A DNA stretch of 64,000 nucleotides from Tetragonia tetragonoides (lineage: Eukaryota; Streptophyta; Magnoliopsida; Caryophyllales; Aizoaceae), in the NCBI GenBank assembly GCA_038025085.1, contig CM076144.1:43745001-43809000 (forward strand), in the 5' to 3' direction. Made by a program: the position numbers and the translations under genes. The notes beneath the pieces are model-generated. The model did no database searches. It was not told the DNA's origin and was given only the letters and a program-made list of their open reading frames with translations. Within the stretch, counting starts at the first letter, position 1, and each line of letters opens with the position of its first letter. Shown one piece after another: positions 34,661 to 46,190 of this stretch.

Positions 34661-37194
34661 TGAACAGATTGTGAGGGTAGTTAATCCTCTTGACTTATGT
34701 TATTTCATATTACTTATCTTATAAATGATGGTAATAAAAAAATTTGTTTACTTGATGCTAGTGTATGAAATGCTCATCCATGGTGCTAGTTACTACATGA
34801 ATTAAGCCAGATTTTTGTATTAAGAGGGACTAATTTATTTTTTTTACTAATTATATAAATTTTGATCGTTTCAAATGATAATTAATTATCATTTGGAGAC
34901 ATATAGGAGATATGGAAACACAAATTTCAAAGGAAAACAAAATATTTTCATATGTTTTACATCTAATGTATGTGAATATATGTGTTAAACAAAAGTTAGG
35001 GTAAACCACTTTGATTTTCTTTGTGCAATTTTATATCCTCTAACACTGATATTCGTAACTGTCCAAAACTCCCTTGCATCAAGCCCTAGTGAGGATCCTC
35101 TACACCAGCAGTAGTGAAAACCCCTAGTGGACAAGGCACGTTCTCCACCACAGTCGAATGGGCAAGTTTTACACGAAAGGAGTTACATTGAACGAAGGAC
35201 TTGTGAGACATTATACAGGTGTTGTACTTAGGGGGTATGCAAAGTCGGTCCAATCCGGGTTTTTGACCGGACCGAACCAACCCGTACCGGATTAGATCGG
35301 GCAGGGGTACTGGTCCGGTCTCCGGTTCAGAGTTTTTCTTCGGCCTGGTCTTGGTCGATCCGGGCAAAAAAACAGCGGCCTCCAGGTCTAGACCGGACCG
35401 GACCGGAAATAAAGTATTTGTTAAAAAAAAAAATAGCTCATTTATAAAAACAAACTTAGGTATTGTGTATTTGTGTGAGATGTTTTTGGGCCATTACTCA
35501 CCACCGGCTCTGCTTCCTCTCTCTTCTCCCCACCTTTTCTCTCTCTTCCACGTATGCTCTGTGTCTAAACTCTATCCAGTCGAGCCTTTTCTCCTCCAAC
35601 ATCTACCCTCTCTCCTTTATCTTTCTCTCTCTCCACGAACTCCAAATCTTCAGTGGGCTATGTCATGTCTTCGGTGGATGAACACCCAGATCGAGACACA
35701 TTCAACAAGAACTACATCGATGGTGCTGCGAGTATTGGTTGTTCTGTCATGATTGAGGGATGTGGTAGGTTGATGGTTTGTCGGGTTGGAGTTTTCTCTC
35801 TCTTGAAGTTTGGCAGTGGGAGGTAGATCTAAAAATTAGAGTGCTTATGGTTTTTAGAGTGGTGGGATTATGCTGGGTGGGGGTGGGTGCGACTTGCAAG
35901 AGGTGAATGGTGATATGGGGTTGTGGCCTGTGGTGCGCTTGCGGCAATGGAATCAAATTGTGAGATTTTCATTTTATTAGTATATGAAAGTGTTGGTAGA
36001 ACATTCCATGGTGAATTAGCTACAAAGAATTTTTTTTTTTTTTTTACAATTTTTATGAGAAATGATTATTTCCCAAAAAAAAAAAAAAAAAAAGGAAAGC
36101 CAAGCTCTGACCGGTCCATCTAGGTCCGGGCCGGGTTTAGACCGAACTTTTTCGGTCCCTTCTGGGTTATGGACCGGATCTAGTCGGTTCGGTCTCCAGT
36201 CCTTCTTTTCGAGAATTCAGGTCCCGGGTTCGGTCGGCTTTGGCCCGGTGCACGAGAAATTATTATATACTCCCGGAGTACCATGTCAGCAATACTCCCA
36301 GCGTATTAGAAGAAGACACGTAGTTTTTATGGGCAAGTCAGCATTTCAATCGTATTTGACGGAGACCACTGACGTCGTCGAATAAAATTTAAGGATCCCG
36401 CCAATTTGCAAATCACACGCACGATCTCTATCTTTCCTTTTTTTTCGTAATCTAATTTTAACACCAAAACTTTCCAATACCAAAAAAAGGAAAAAGAAAA
36501 AAGAAAAGGAAACCAGAATCGTGGTCAACTACTCATCGTGTTCTTCTCAAACTGAAACTCCTACTCTCCTCCATCTCTCTCTGTTTCTCTGTTTCCATCG
36601 TGTTTTGCTTGAAGGCGTTGATTTCATTCATCATATATTTGGTTTTTCGTCTCATCAGTGTCGTCCAGGTGCGTACTTCTTTTTTTTTTTTTTTTTGTAG
36701 AATTTGTATTCCGTTTTATAAAGGCGAAACAACGATACATATATAATCTAGCGCAAGTCCTTACGATGATCAAATGCAAATGTTTTATACATCTCTGGTC
36801 TATTTAATGAAATTCATTTATTTGATGTAGAACCCTTGTTTATATTGACGTTCATTTTATTTTTTTTCCTTGGGTGATTGCTAAGTCTTTGTTGTACTAC
36901 TCTCTGTCAAAGTTTCATAAGTTTATAGTACTGCCTTGTGATAATAAAGTAGGGATTATGGAAGTAGGATAATATGTTTAAAAGTAGTTTGATAGCTCAG
37001 TTTTCATTGCTTTTGAAATGATTAATTCTCTTTGTCCATCAATCCAGGTGTCTTGATTCTTTAATTTAATGTTTTGACTTGGACTCGTTTGCTAAGTAGA
37101 TTGAAAAAGGTACATTATTTTATATTTTACCTATTCAGTTCAAATACTTTTTGCACTAAATGAACTCACTGGCAAGTAAAATATTAATCTTTAG

Positions 37195-40047
37195 GAAAAG
37201 CTATACATATTGAAAGTGACGAAGAGATTATAGAGCAAACTGGCAATGTGAACATCGAGGATGCTCAATTAGTGAGCCGAAATGGAACTTCTCATCACAC
37301 TTTGCTTGGATGTGTTGTATGTAATGAACAAGAAGCATATGATCTGTATAATGCATATGCTTATATGACTGGTTTCAGCATTCGCAAGGGAAAACCTAGA
37401 TATTACCCTGGGAAAAAGGAGATTCATTTAAAGGAATTTGTGTGCTCGTGAGAAGGTTTTAAATTAGATGAAAACAATCCTATAAAAGAAGTCAAGTTCA
37501 AAAGGTTAGATATAAGATGTGGATGTAAAGCTATGATAAGATTTAAAGTGGAAAAGGGGCAATGGGAAGCCATTCACCATGTGACAGAGCACAATCAATA
37601 CCTTGCACTTCCAAATGAGAAACACTTGCTACGTTCAGCTCGAGAGATGACTAAAGATAAGACAAATTTCATTGATGATATGGTTAATTCGGGCATAAGT
37701 ATTACTAAATCTTTTGACTTCATATCTCAAGGGGTTGGAGGGCCTCAGAATGCTGGTTTCACACAAAGAGATTGTTACAATTATGTGAACAAGGAAAAAA
37801 TGATGATGATTGAAGCTGGAGATGCTCAAAGTCTAATAAACCTCTTCAAGTTAAAACAGAAAGAAGATCCTATATTTTTCTACACACAACAAGTGGACCA
37901 GGAAGGTAGACTAACTAATTTCTTTTGGAGGGATGGGAGGTCAAGGATAGATTATGATGCATTTGGAGATGTTGTAGTGTTTGATACCACTTACCGCACA
38001 AACAAATACAACTTGGTATGTGCACCATTAGTAGGTGTAAATAATCATTGGCATAATGTCCTATTTGGATGTGCTTTTTTGTTGGATGAGAAGGGGTAAT
38101 CATTTGAGTGGTTGTTCAAGTCCTTTTTAGATGCAATGGGTGATCAGGCTCCAAAAACTATTTTCACGGATCAAGATCAAGCCATGTCAAATGCAATTGA
38201 AAAGGTACTCCCTCACACATCGTCTCATCGTTTATGTTTATGGCATATAAGTAAAAATGCTAATGATCACTTGGGTCCTCTTAAGTCAAATAGTGAGTTC
38301 ATGTCAAGATTTAACAAGTGCTTGCAAGGTTGTGAATCGGAGAATGAATTTCAGGAGACATGGGATGGAATGGTTAATAAATTTAATTGCCAAGATCATA
38401 AATGGTTGAAAAGTTTATACAAGTTACGACATAAGTGGTGTACTGGATTTAGTAAGGACACCTTCTCTGCTAATATTTTGTCAACTCAAAGGAGTGAGAG
38501 TACTAACAATGTTTTATCTGGCTTAGCAAAGGCTACCACAAGTCTTACAAAATTTGTACTTGCATTTGACAACTTACTGAAAAGGTGGCGTGACCGTGAA
38601 GCTAATAGTTAATTTGATACAAAGAGGGGTAATCCAAATATCAGTGTTAAAGATAGTGCCTTACTCAGACATGCTGCAAAGATGTACACAATAACAATAT
38701 TCAAATTATTTGAGAGGGAGTATCTCAATGTTCTTGCATCAATGTGTTCGCTAGTTTCACAGAATGCAACAAGTCACAGTTACAAGGTGGAATCACAGGG
38801 AAGTAGCCGAAGGGTTTGTAGTGTGTATTTTGATACTTCTACTTTGACCATCTCATGTAGCTGTAAAAAGTTTGGATCCATGGGCATCCTTTGTTCTCAT
38901 GCTTTGGCAGTGCTTGTTTTTAATAAAGTTGCTTTGATCCCTGATAAATACATCTTGCCACGTTGGACAAAACACGCAAAGGATAAGGAAAATGCATCAA
39001 GTTGTGGAGTGTCACACCAAGCCGCTCTACCATGTAATAGAAATGAGAATGATACTTTGTTTTGCAATCGTATGTTGCGTTATGTCCATAATTTGATATT
39101 AAAAGGAAAGGAGAATGAGCAAACAAGGGCAATATGCGAAAATGGTTTTAAGAAGATCTATACCGAGGTTGAAAAAGAATTTGGGAAGTTATGTGCACAT
39201 GACAGCACCATTGATGATCAAGAAGATACACATGAACAAGATGCATTTGAAGAAGCTCCGGTGAAAAATCCTCCGACCAAGCGACCAAAAGGTGTTACAA
39301 ATGCTCGATTGAAAGGCCATCTTGAAAAGGGAAAGGGCAAACCTACTACTACTAGAAACGGAACTAAGTCTGGTAAGTATATTTTTACTTGCATTTGCAA
39401 TATATGGCTTTTTGCACTATTAGTTATCATCTAAACAATTTGTGAACAAATACAGGTTCTAAATCAGTAGTCAAAACTTCGCAACAACACCAAGTCTCAA
39501 CTTCTACATCAGCCACGCCTACATTCATAGCTATGGTGCGTATTCTTTATTATCATTTGTAGGTGTACTGTGATGTTTATGTGCATTATCTTTTCTAAGT
39601 TTTGGGAAAGCTAACATGCATTTTGTTCAACATTTTGTTGCAATAATTCATAGGGTTCCTCAAAATCTCCAACTCAAGATTTACATTCTAATGTAAATCA
39701 AAGCTCAATTCCTATGGAGATGTCTATGCAATGTCCTACACAGGTTTTTTTTAATAGCAATAAAACAGGATAGTATTGTTATTTCATTTAGTAGTTTTCT
39801 TCTTTTTGTTCCCTAACTTGTTTGTTTTTTCCTTTATGTATGAACAGTCTTCATCAAATTTAACTACTCAATATCCTGTTATGAGCATTTTACAAGGTTT
39901 GGACAACTTGGCCTCGTACGATCTATCGCAGGTAATTTGTATAACTGGAATTTTTTTTATTGATAACTATTAGTATCAATATTGTATAACTATCTTTATT
40001 TTTTTTTATTATAAATATTTTAGGTTGCAAACGAGATGAGATTTTGA
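37195..40047 (+). pseudogene. MULE transposase, FAR1/FRS family (FAR1, MULE, SWIM domains), with stops
   Basis: The main exon is 37195-39372. It reads a FAR1 DNA-binding domain (AYDLYNAYAYMTGFSIRKGK ... KEFVCS), a MULE transposase domain (FGDVVVFDTTYRTNKYNLV, TIFTDQDQAMSNAI, HRLCLWHISKNA) and a SWIM zinc finger (CSCKKFGSMGILCSHALAVL). Three in-frame stops interrupt it: TGA 37449-37451, TAA 38097-38099 and TAA 38610-38612. Small 3' exons, all GT/AG and in phase, follow at 39456-39535, 39654-39743, 39848-39931 and 40024-40047, ending NEMRF stop. An upstream leader exon is likely near 36530-36668 (donor GTCCAG|gtgcgt). Domesticated FAR1/FHY3 genes are related, but the TIRs and target duplication show this is a transposon copy. 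Confidence 0.88.
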
Positions 40048-42297
40048 AGGCAATGGACACAACACATCTAAGCATAATGAAATTGTATATGTTTGAGTAT
40101 TGTATATATTGTCTGGCCTTGTAGTGAAGAACAAGGATTTTAGAATTTTGTTTTTTAGCTCTTTGAACTACCTTTACTTTAGGTGGAATGTTCATTTAAG
40201 TATATTGAGCAGATTGTCAAGCTACTATTAGTAGTTAAAATCTTTGTTGGACGTGGAATGTGGTTTAAAATTGGCTGATGGTCGTGCTGGCTTGTAGTCC
40301 CAGGGAATGGGTCATGTCAATCTGAGTTGGATGTGTATTTGGAAGAACCTGTGTTATTATATAGCTACAATTTCAGCACTACCTTAGGCTGGTGGAAAGC
40401 AGAAGCCAAGAACTTAAAAAGCTTTTCACCATATATAATGCATAACCTTAGTGCCTGGATCACAACACAACGTTCGAAGTACGATCCCCAATGCAATTGA
40501 TAAGTATGTATTATGTAGAAGAACATGAAGTAAAACAGCATAACATGAACACTTATGAAGATGAAAGAATCCAAATTAAAACATTCTACAGTCAACTTTC
40601 AGTAATATGAGCACTGAAGAGCTCCACTTCACTAATAGAGAATTGTAAGAAAACTAAATCTCCATTTATTAAAAAAAAAAGTACTGAAGAACTTGATTGA
40701 CCTTGCCAATCTGCATCAACTCTACTTAAATCCATTGCTCAGTTTATAATGGAATTTAATGGAGTAATTTTGTAAGATCTTTAATTAAGCCGTGTGGAAA
40801 AAGCCAACATTCTAAACCCAGCTTAGTTGTAATTGGATTACTATCACAACTTTATCATGCTAAACCGTTTTATTTATGTATACATTATACTCATCGAATA
40901 ACAATTTCATTATGATAATCCAATGTCAATATACAAGAAACAAAGATGACCAAAGAGTTTCACAATAACAAGTGTTTGCTTCATAACTTTTTCTTTCTTC
41001 AGGTTATCCACAACTTCCTTAGCGCTCAACCTCATTCGCAACAGCCTTGTACTTTTGGGTGATTTCATCTGTGCAGGCTACATTCACCAACAAAATGATA
41101 TAGTGACATCAGAGTATACAGAAATCGGAAATTATCACATCCATTTTGTCTTTGCGTCCTTGTACTACAAGCGGAAAAAAATGGTGTAAACATTCAATTA
41201 AACTACTAGTTAACAGTTAAGAGTCACAAGCAAAGTAAAACAAGAATTTGATTACTAGTACAGTACTAAATCTTTTTTTGGTAATCTAGTACAATACTAA
41301 TCTAGATAAGGAAGAAAGTACCTACAGATAAGTTTGGTCATAAATTGAAGGTCAACAAATGTGTCGAAATGTGATGACTAATTTGAAGCATTTTAATGAA
41401 AGAAAACATACCAGAGGGATAGGGGAAGGAAACTAGAAACGAGTACTTTCATTTTTGCAACTGTGTAGAAAAAAAATTAGCGATGAGAATTTATACCAAT
41501 TCACTTCCCCTTTTTCTTCCTCTGTAACCCTTTCCCTCCTCCACGAAATTCACTCCTCCTCCTCTCCCATACCAGTATACCCAGGCATATTAATTTTATT
41601 CCAAACTAAAGAAATTAAAATTGTTCTAAAGTTTCGATTATGGAAAGTTTGAAATAAATTTATTGGAACCGTTTATGAATCGTACCTGAATATGCAACTT
41701 ACCCCAGTTTCCAATCGAACATCCTTTTTGGGCGAATCATATGATATGTACATCAATTACGAAACAAAATCGCATATTAGAGGCAATTGATAAATTCATA
41801 TACTGTTTTAAAAGGTAATAAGAGAAACAACCAAATTATTCATAAATCAAGAGCATTAATAGAGATGACAAAAATGGAGGCAGGGAAAGAGTTCGTAGAT
41901 ACCATAGGCGTAGATCGGTATTCGAATTAGAAAAATGAAGTTTGTCCTGGCTAATCTGACGTTCTTCGATTTTTTTTTATGGCAATAGTTGAGTCTCGAG
42001 AGAGAGAAGCCATAGATATAGGAGAGAGAATTACATATATTTCATATTTGTACTCAAAGCCATGGAGGTAGGAGAGAGAAGCCATAGAAATAAGAGAGAG
42101 AATGAAATGTAAAAACAATAATGCAAAGTAATCTCGGCAAACCTGCTGTGAAAATTCATGAATAATTCAAATGAAAATCTGGGCGCGATTTTCAAAACTT
42201 TCATTTGCTATTTGAATTTTACCTGCGTGAACGGCGTCTATAAGTTCTGTTAATGGATGAGTCAGTTGCTGACTTGCCAATTAATAACAGCTGTTAA
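40048..42297. other. MULE 3' internal region
   Basis: AT-rich. On the minus strand several splice-like islands occur, e.g. acceptor tgtag before 41083 with a frame ITQKYKAVANEVER ending in a stop near 41023, and a donor GGGGTAAGT near 41700. These could be a captured gene fragment; I do not recognise a product. A duplicated GGAGAGAGAAGCCATAGA motif lies at 42000-42110. Confidence 0.3.
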
Positions 42298-43102
42298 GTT
42301 CTTATAGGCTGGGAGTATGGATGACGTGGTAGTCCGGGACTACCGAATAATTTCCCCCGGTGCACAGCCCTAGTTGTACTTATATATAGAATGTAACTAA
42401 AATAATTACATATATAACCTGAAAGTGACCAATAATATTATTGTTCTGACATTTCATACCATTTATTGTTGTTTATGGCAAACTAGGCTTGTATTACTAG
42501 AAACATTTCTAGGCTATTTCATTATGCACTTAGAGGACTTGGACCTGACTATCTTAATATTATACCAGGTAATCACATACAAGATTTTGTCTCCCTTATG
42601 GTGAGTATTCACATATTTCAACATCGTATTATAGTGGACGGAGTAGTAGTCTAAAACTGCCTATTTATACTCGCCTCAACTACTTACTAATTAGTGAAGA
42701 CATTCTCCATCAAGCTTCCTAGCTAATTACATCATCTTTTACTGGCCTGCACAAATGCGGGCTTACTTATATATAATCACCTCCTACATGGGTGACATGC
42801 TAATTAATTTGTGCATTGCATAATGTGTTTTTCTATTTTCCTTTCTTGTTATGACTTATGAGGACTAGCTCCTAATCTCACCAATTTTTAATTCTCGTAC
42901 TTGCTATCCAAAAAAATAAAATTATTGTACTTGGTATTATTGCTCTTTTGTTGTTTGATAACAAAAATTTCGATTTTCTTAACAAAAATTTACAAGCAAA
43001 ATGAAAAAAAGAACACTAACTACCATGTATATAAATTCCTTATTTAAAATTTGTGGCATTGGAAATATGACGTGCATAAGAGTAGTTTAAACCCAGATAA
43101 TA

Positions 43103-43987
43103 CTCCCTCCGTTCCACAATGAGCTTCCTGTTACTTTTGGGCACGGGAATTAATAAAATGTTACTTTGGCCAATAATTGACATATTTGCCCCTAAATTCA
43201 CCCACCCTTCCCTCTCTCCTTTCCTTTCATTTCCCGTCTGTCTTTGCCAGTTGCCACCCCCAAAACCCTCTTTCTCTCTCCAACCATTCTATCTCTCCTC
43301 AATTTGTCTCCCTCTTGAAAGTCAAAACTCCCATTATACATCAAAGAGACAAATTGGCAAATTGCTTAAGAGTTATGACTCTAAACTGGATGATAATGTA
43401 ATTAATACTTGGTCTTTGCATCTGCAACTTCTTTACAATATTATTTTTTCGATAGGAATGATAATGCCATTAATGATGATGAATTTGGTCACTGATGAAG
43501 GAATCTCCATCGAGTAAATTTCTGGATCTGACAGTTGACCACTCAAACGTAGGTACGGGTGGAGAGGGAGAACATTTTGGGCTGGGTCTATGGTGTTTTG
43601 GGTTGGTGGTCGGTGATGCGGTGGTGGGTGAATTAAGGGGGGAGGTGCTCACGGATGAGAGAGAAGCAGAGAGGGGGAGCGATAGAGAGGGAGGAGAGAG
43701 AAAACGTGGCTGAGTTGCGAGAGAAAGTATGAAGTGTGGAAAGGTGGTGGTGGTGGACTTGGTGGTGGTGGAGCTAGTGGCGGTGGTATGTGATCTGAAA
43801 ATTGTGATGAGAGAGACTTTGTGGTTGGGGCTGTGAGAAAATGGGGGTTGAGTTTGGGAGCTAGTAAAATAAGTGAGGGGTAATCTAGTCATTTTGCTAC
43901 AAAAAAATTACTTAAAAAGGAAACAAGAAGCTCATTGTGGAACAACCCAAAAAGGAATAATAGAAGCTCATTGTGGAACGGAGGGAG
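43103..43987. mobile_element. 885 bp CTCCCTCC-ended (Stowaway-like) element
   Basis: The left end CTCCCTCCGTTCCACAATGA and right inverted end CTCCCTCCGTTCCACAATGA are identical over about 25 bp and flanked by TA on both sides. At the right end the motif AGCTCATTGTGGAAC occurs twice (43929 and 43965). It is longer than usual for a Stowaway MITE. Both strands have open frames of low-complexity sequence that I do not regard as genes. Confidence 0.85.
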
Positions 43988-44259
43988 TATATAGTTTGAT
44001 AATTTAAATTATAAAACTTATAATCAGATTATGAAATTATAAGTTTAGAAATAAAACAATGAATTTGAATGAAATGGATTAACAAGATTGAATAACAAGG
44101 ATTTGAAAATGAACTTACTTTTATTGAAAGCGGAATTTATACAAGGGGATCAGATGAACACTCGGTTCGTACAAACTTTATGTCACACAAAACTCACTTA
44201 TTTTCTCTAAAGAAACTGCTCGTAAAAACACACTCTACTTTACAACATTTTTTCCCTGC

Positions 44260-44267
44260 TATTTATA
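44260..44267 (-). promoter_or_regulatory. Pararetroviral promoter TATA box (inverted piece)
   Basis: TATAAATA on the minus strand is followed about 135 nt later by AATAAA (44120-44125). This is the TATA-to-poly(A) spacing that gives the terminal repeat of caulimovirid pregenomic RNA. It points away from the remaining viral genes. Confidence 0.5.
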
Positions 44268-44432
44268 CACAATACGGAAGAAAACTACAAGCTTATCTAT
44301 CTAATATTATATCATATGTCAGCTGATACATGTGGGTATCCAGCTGATTGCATGCTCTTGATTTTGGGCTTTTGTCACATTTTGAGAATCTAGTCAGGTG
44401 CTTGCATGTGATGGAACTTGAGCTTTTGTCAC

Positions 44433-44675
44433 TTATGCAGCTTGACTTAATAAAGGCTTTGATGATTTTGATGAGAACATGGTAGCGGTGCTCCTACGTG
44501 TATTTGTTTTTGGTGATGAGGATCCAGTGATTTTGTCTTGTTCGGCGATTTTGTCGTATCCGGCCATTTTGTCGGGTACAACTATTTTTTGATAATATCT
44601 TTTCTTTTGATGATTGGTTTGTCTGAAAGACGATTTGAAAGGCGATTTTTTGAAAATGCTTTGAAACCTGCACAT
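44433..44675 (-). pseudogene. Fragment of pararetroviral 3' ORF (inverted piece)
   Basis: A basic, Ser/Lys-rich frame lies just upstream of the promoter-like region on the minus strand, as the last ORF does in Caulimoviridae. The product is unknown. It begins at the inversion junction and is incomplete. Confidence 0.4.
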
Positions 44676-44875
44676 GAAAAAAATTTGAGTTAGGAATGTC
44701 CCTAATTTTTGCCTAAGTGATATTTCACTTAGCGGGATCTTTTGAATTTATGGCCCTCATTTTTGCCAGGATAAACCCGTGGGCTCTTTTGAATTTTGTG
44801 GCCCTAATTTTTTCCAGGACAAATAGCATGCGGGCTCTTTTTATAAATTTGTTTATTGAAGATAAGGATCTTGAG

Positions 44876-44886
44876 TGGTATCAGAG
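44876..44886 (+). promoter_or_regulatory. Pararetroviral primer-binding site
   Basis: TGGTATCAGAG is complementary to the 3' end of initiator-Met tRNA, which primes minus-strand synthesis in Caulimoviridae. It lies about 0.7 kb before the movement-protein start; a MITE accounts for half of that distance. Confidence 0.75.
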
Positions 44887-44951
44887 TGATTTTTAGGGGT
44901 GGTAAGGATACTATAGTAGTTGCTTTACCTCTCACATGATAATAAAATATA

Positions 44952-45313
44952 CTCCCTCCGGTCCATGAAAATCTTTACGCTTTCCACTTATGTTTGGACC
45001 ATGGAAATATTTACGTTTCCTTATATGGTAATGTATTTGAGCACCTTTTACTATTTTAACCCTCCCACCTTCTTACCCCCATGTGCAAGGAAATAATAAT
45101 AAAAAAAAGATTTCTCACGCCACTAGCTACAAAATTAAGGAAAGTAATACAAAAGCAAGGAAAGCAATAAATACCCACTAAAATATTATTTTCTCTCTTT
45201 TAATACCTCATGTGCTCTTTTAAGGGTAAATTTGGAATTTTTGTGCTAAAATGTGTTTTCTTTAATATTAGTCATATTCTCCAAACGTAAAGATTTTCGT
45301 GGACCGGAGGGAG
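44952..45313. mobile_element. 362 bp Stowaway-like MITE in the viral leader
   Basis: Ends CTCCCTCCGGTCCATGAAAA and (inverted) CTCCCTCCGGTCCACGAAAA match over about 32 bp with few differences. TA flanks both sides. It lies between the viral primer site and the first viral ORF, so it arrived after integration. Confidence 0.9.
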
Positions 45314-45599
45314 TAGTAGTTATTAAAACATTGTTTACTACTTTGCAACTTCCGACGTAAAGTTGGAACTAGCTAGCTAAGTCTTTTACTAAGTGATTTG
45401 CCTACTTCAGTAGTCCTTTAATTAGTGCATCATTAATTAAGTTACGTGCTTTTAATTGTTGGTTAGACGTTGGTCAGCCCTAGAGTTAAACTGTTGGTCA
45501 GCCGATGTTAGGTGGTCCCAGTTAGGGTGGTCCCATTGGTCCCAATTAACTGCATAATCTCAAATTAATCTTTGCATTAGTTTAAATGATTACGTGAAT

Positions 45600-46190
45600 A
45601 TGGCATTAGCACTAAGAAAATACTTGGCGTCTAATTCCAACAAACATTCAGAGGCTGCAGATTCAAATATTGTTCATAGTAAAGAAATTTCCTTTTCTAT
45701 AGATTTTCAAAATTGGTCAATTCCAAAAAGACAAATTGCTACTATTTATCAAATCGGTAAATTTGACTTCAAAACCGCTTTTTCGGTAAAAAAAATCATG
45801 AAGAGACGATTAGTCTCAATGAAGAATTTCAAAAAATAAAATTACTTTCTAAAACCGCCATAACCAAATACCTTAAAAGGTTTAGATATATTCATTTTGG
45901 CATGATTCAAATGGCTTTAAAACCTCTTTCTAGAGAAGGTTTAAATTGTCCTGTATATATGGCATTAAGAGATAATCGTATAGTTGGTTATAAAGATTCC
46001 CTACTAGCTACGGTCCAAACAAATATTTGTAACGTACCTATATATTTTAATTGTTGTCCAAACTTTTCAGTTGATTTACTGATCCTTGGATTTTAGATAC
46101 GTTAACTTTAGATGTTCATCTTCCTAGTTATTCAAATGATCAAAATACTGAGCATGCAAAAATTGTTCAATTTAGGTAGCATGTTAAAAA
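45600..46190 (+). pseudogene. Pararetroviral movement protein (30K family), disrupted
   Basis: The frame opens with ATG at 45600 and shifts near 45835. The middle (PLSREGLNCPVYMALRDNRI) and the following NICNVPIYFNCCPNF resemble the core of caulimovirid 30K movement proteins, which open plasmodesmata for virus spread. Further stops occur near 46094 and 46178. It directly precedes the coat-protein region. Confidence 0.6.

Larger units (their letters stand above)
36254..42356 (+). mobile_element. Mutator-like element (MULE) with FAR1-type transposase
   Basis: A 6103 bp element flanked by perfect 9 bp repeats CCGGTGCAC (36245-36253 and 42357-42365). Its TIRs are about 59 bp, roughly 78% matched (left GAGAAATTATTATATACTCC, right inverted GGGAAATTATTCGGTAGTCC). 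It carries an intron-containing transposase gene on the plus strand. A related unfilled site survives at 52892-52900 in copy 2 of the surrounding segment. The in-frame stops suggest it can no longer move by itself, though its ends are intact. Confidence 0.93.
35229..42372. mobile_element. Non-autonomous hAT-like element, copy 1 (split by MULE)
   Basis: The left end TAGGGGGTATGCAAAG and right end (inverted) TAGGGCTGTGCACCGG are flanked by GTTGTACT on both sides (35221-35228 and 42373-42380), an 8 bp target duplication. Subterminal regions carry many CCGGACCGG-type motifs. Without the MULE it is 1032 bp. It has no transposase. It contains a short frame (ATG near 35665, SSVDEHPDRDTFNKNYIDG) kept in both copies. 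Confidence 0.82.
34661..43079. repeat. Large duplicated segment, copy 1 (filled by MULE)
   Basis: Without the MULE this is a segment of about 2.3 kb, matching 51315-53617 from TGAACAGATTGTG to GACGTGCATAA. Flanks outside these points do not match. It carries a hAT-like element. Confidence 0.9.

Noticed and set aside
37195..39372. A functional host FAR1/FRS regulator gene
   Set aside because: Three in-frame stops plus flanking TIRs and a 9 bp target duplication show a transposon-borne, disabled copy.
43470..43892. Overlapping ORFs on both strands inside the 885 bp MITE
   Set aside because: Low-complexity GA/GGT repeats keep both strands open; composition explains the frames.
44260..44675. 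Possible host promoter and gene on the minus strand
   Set aside because: TATA, poly(A) spacing and the neighbouring basic ORF fit an inverted pararetroviral end better than a host gene.
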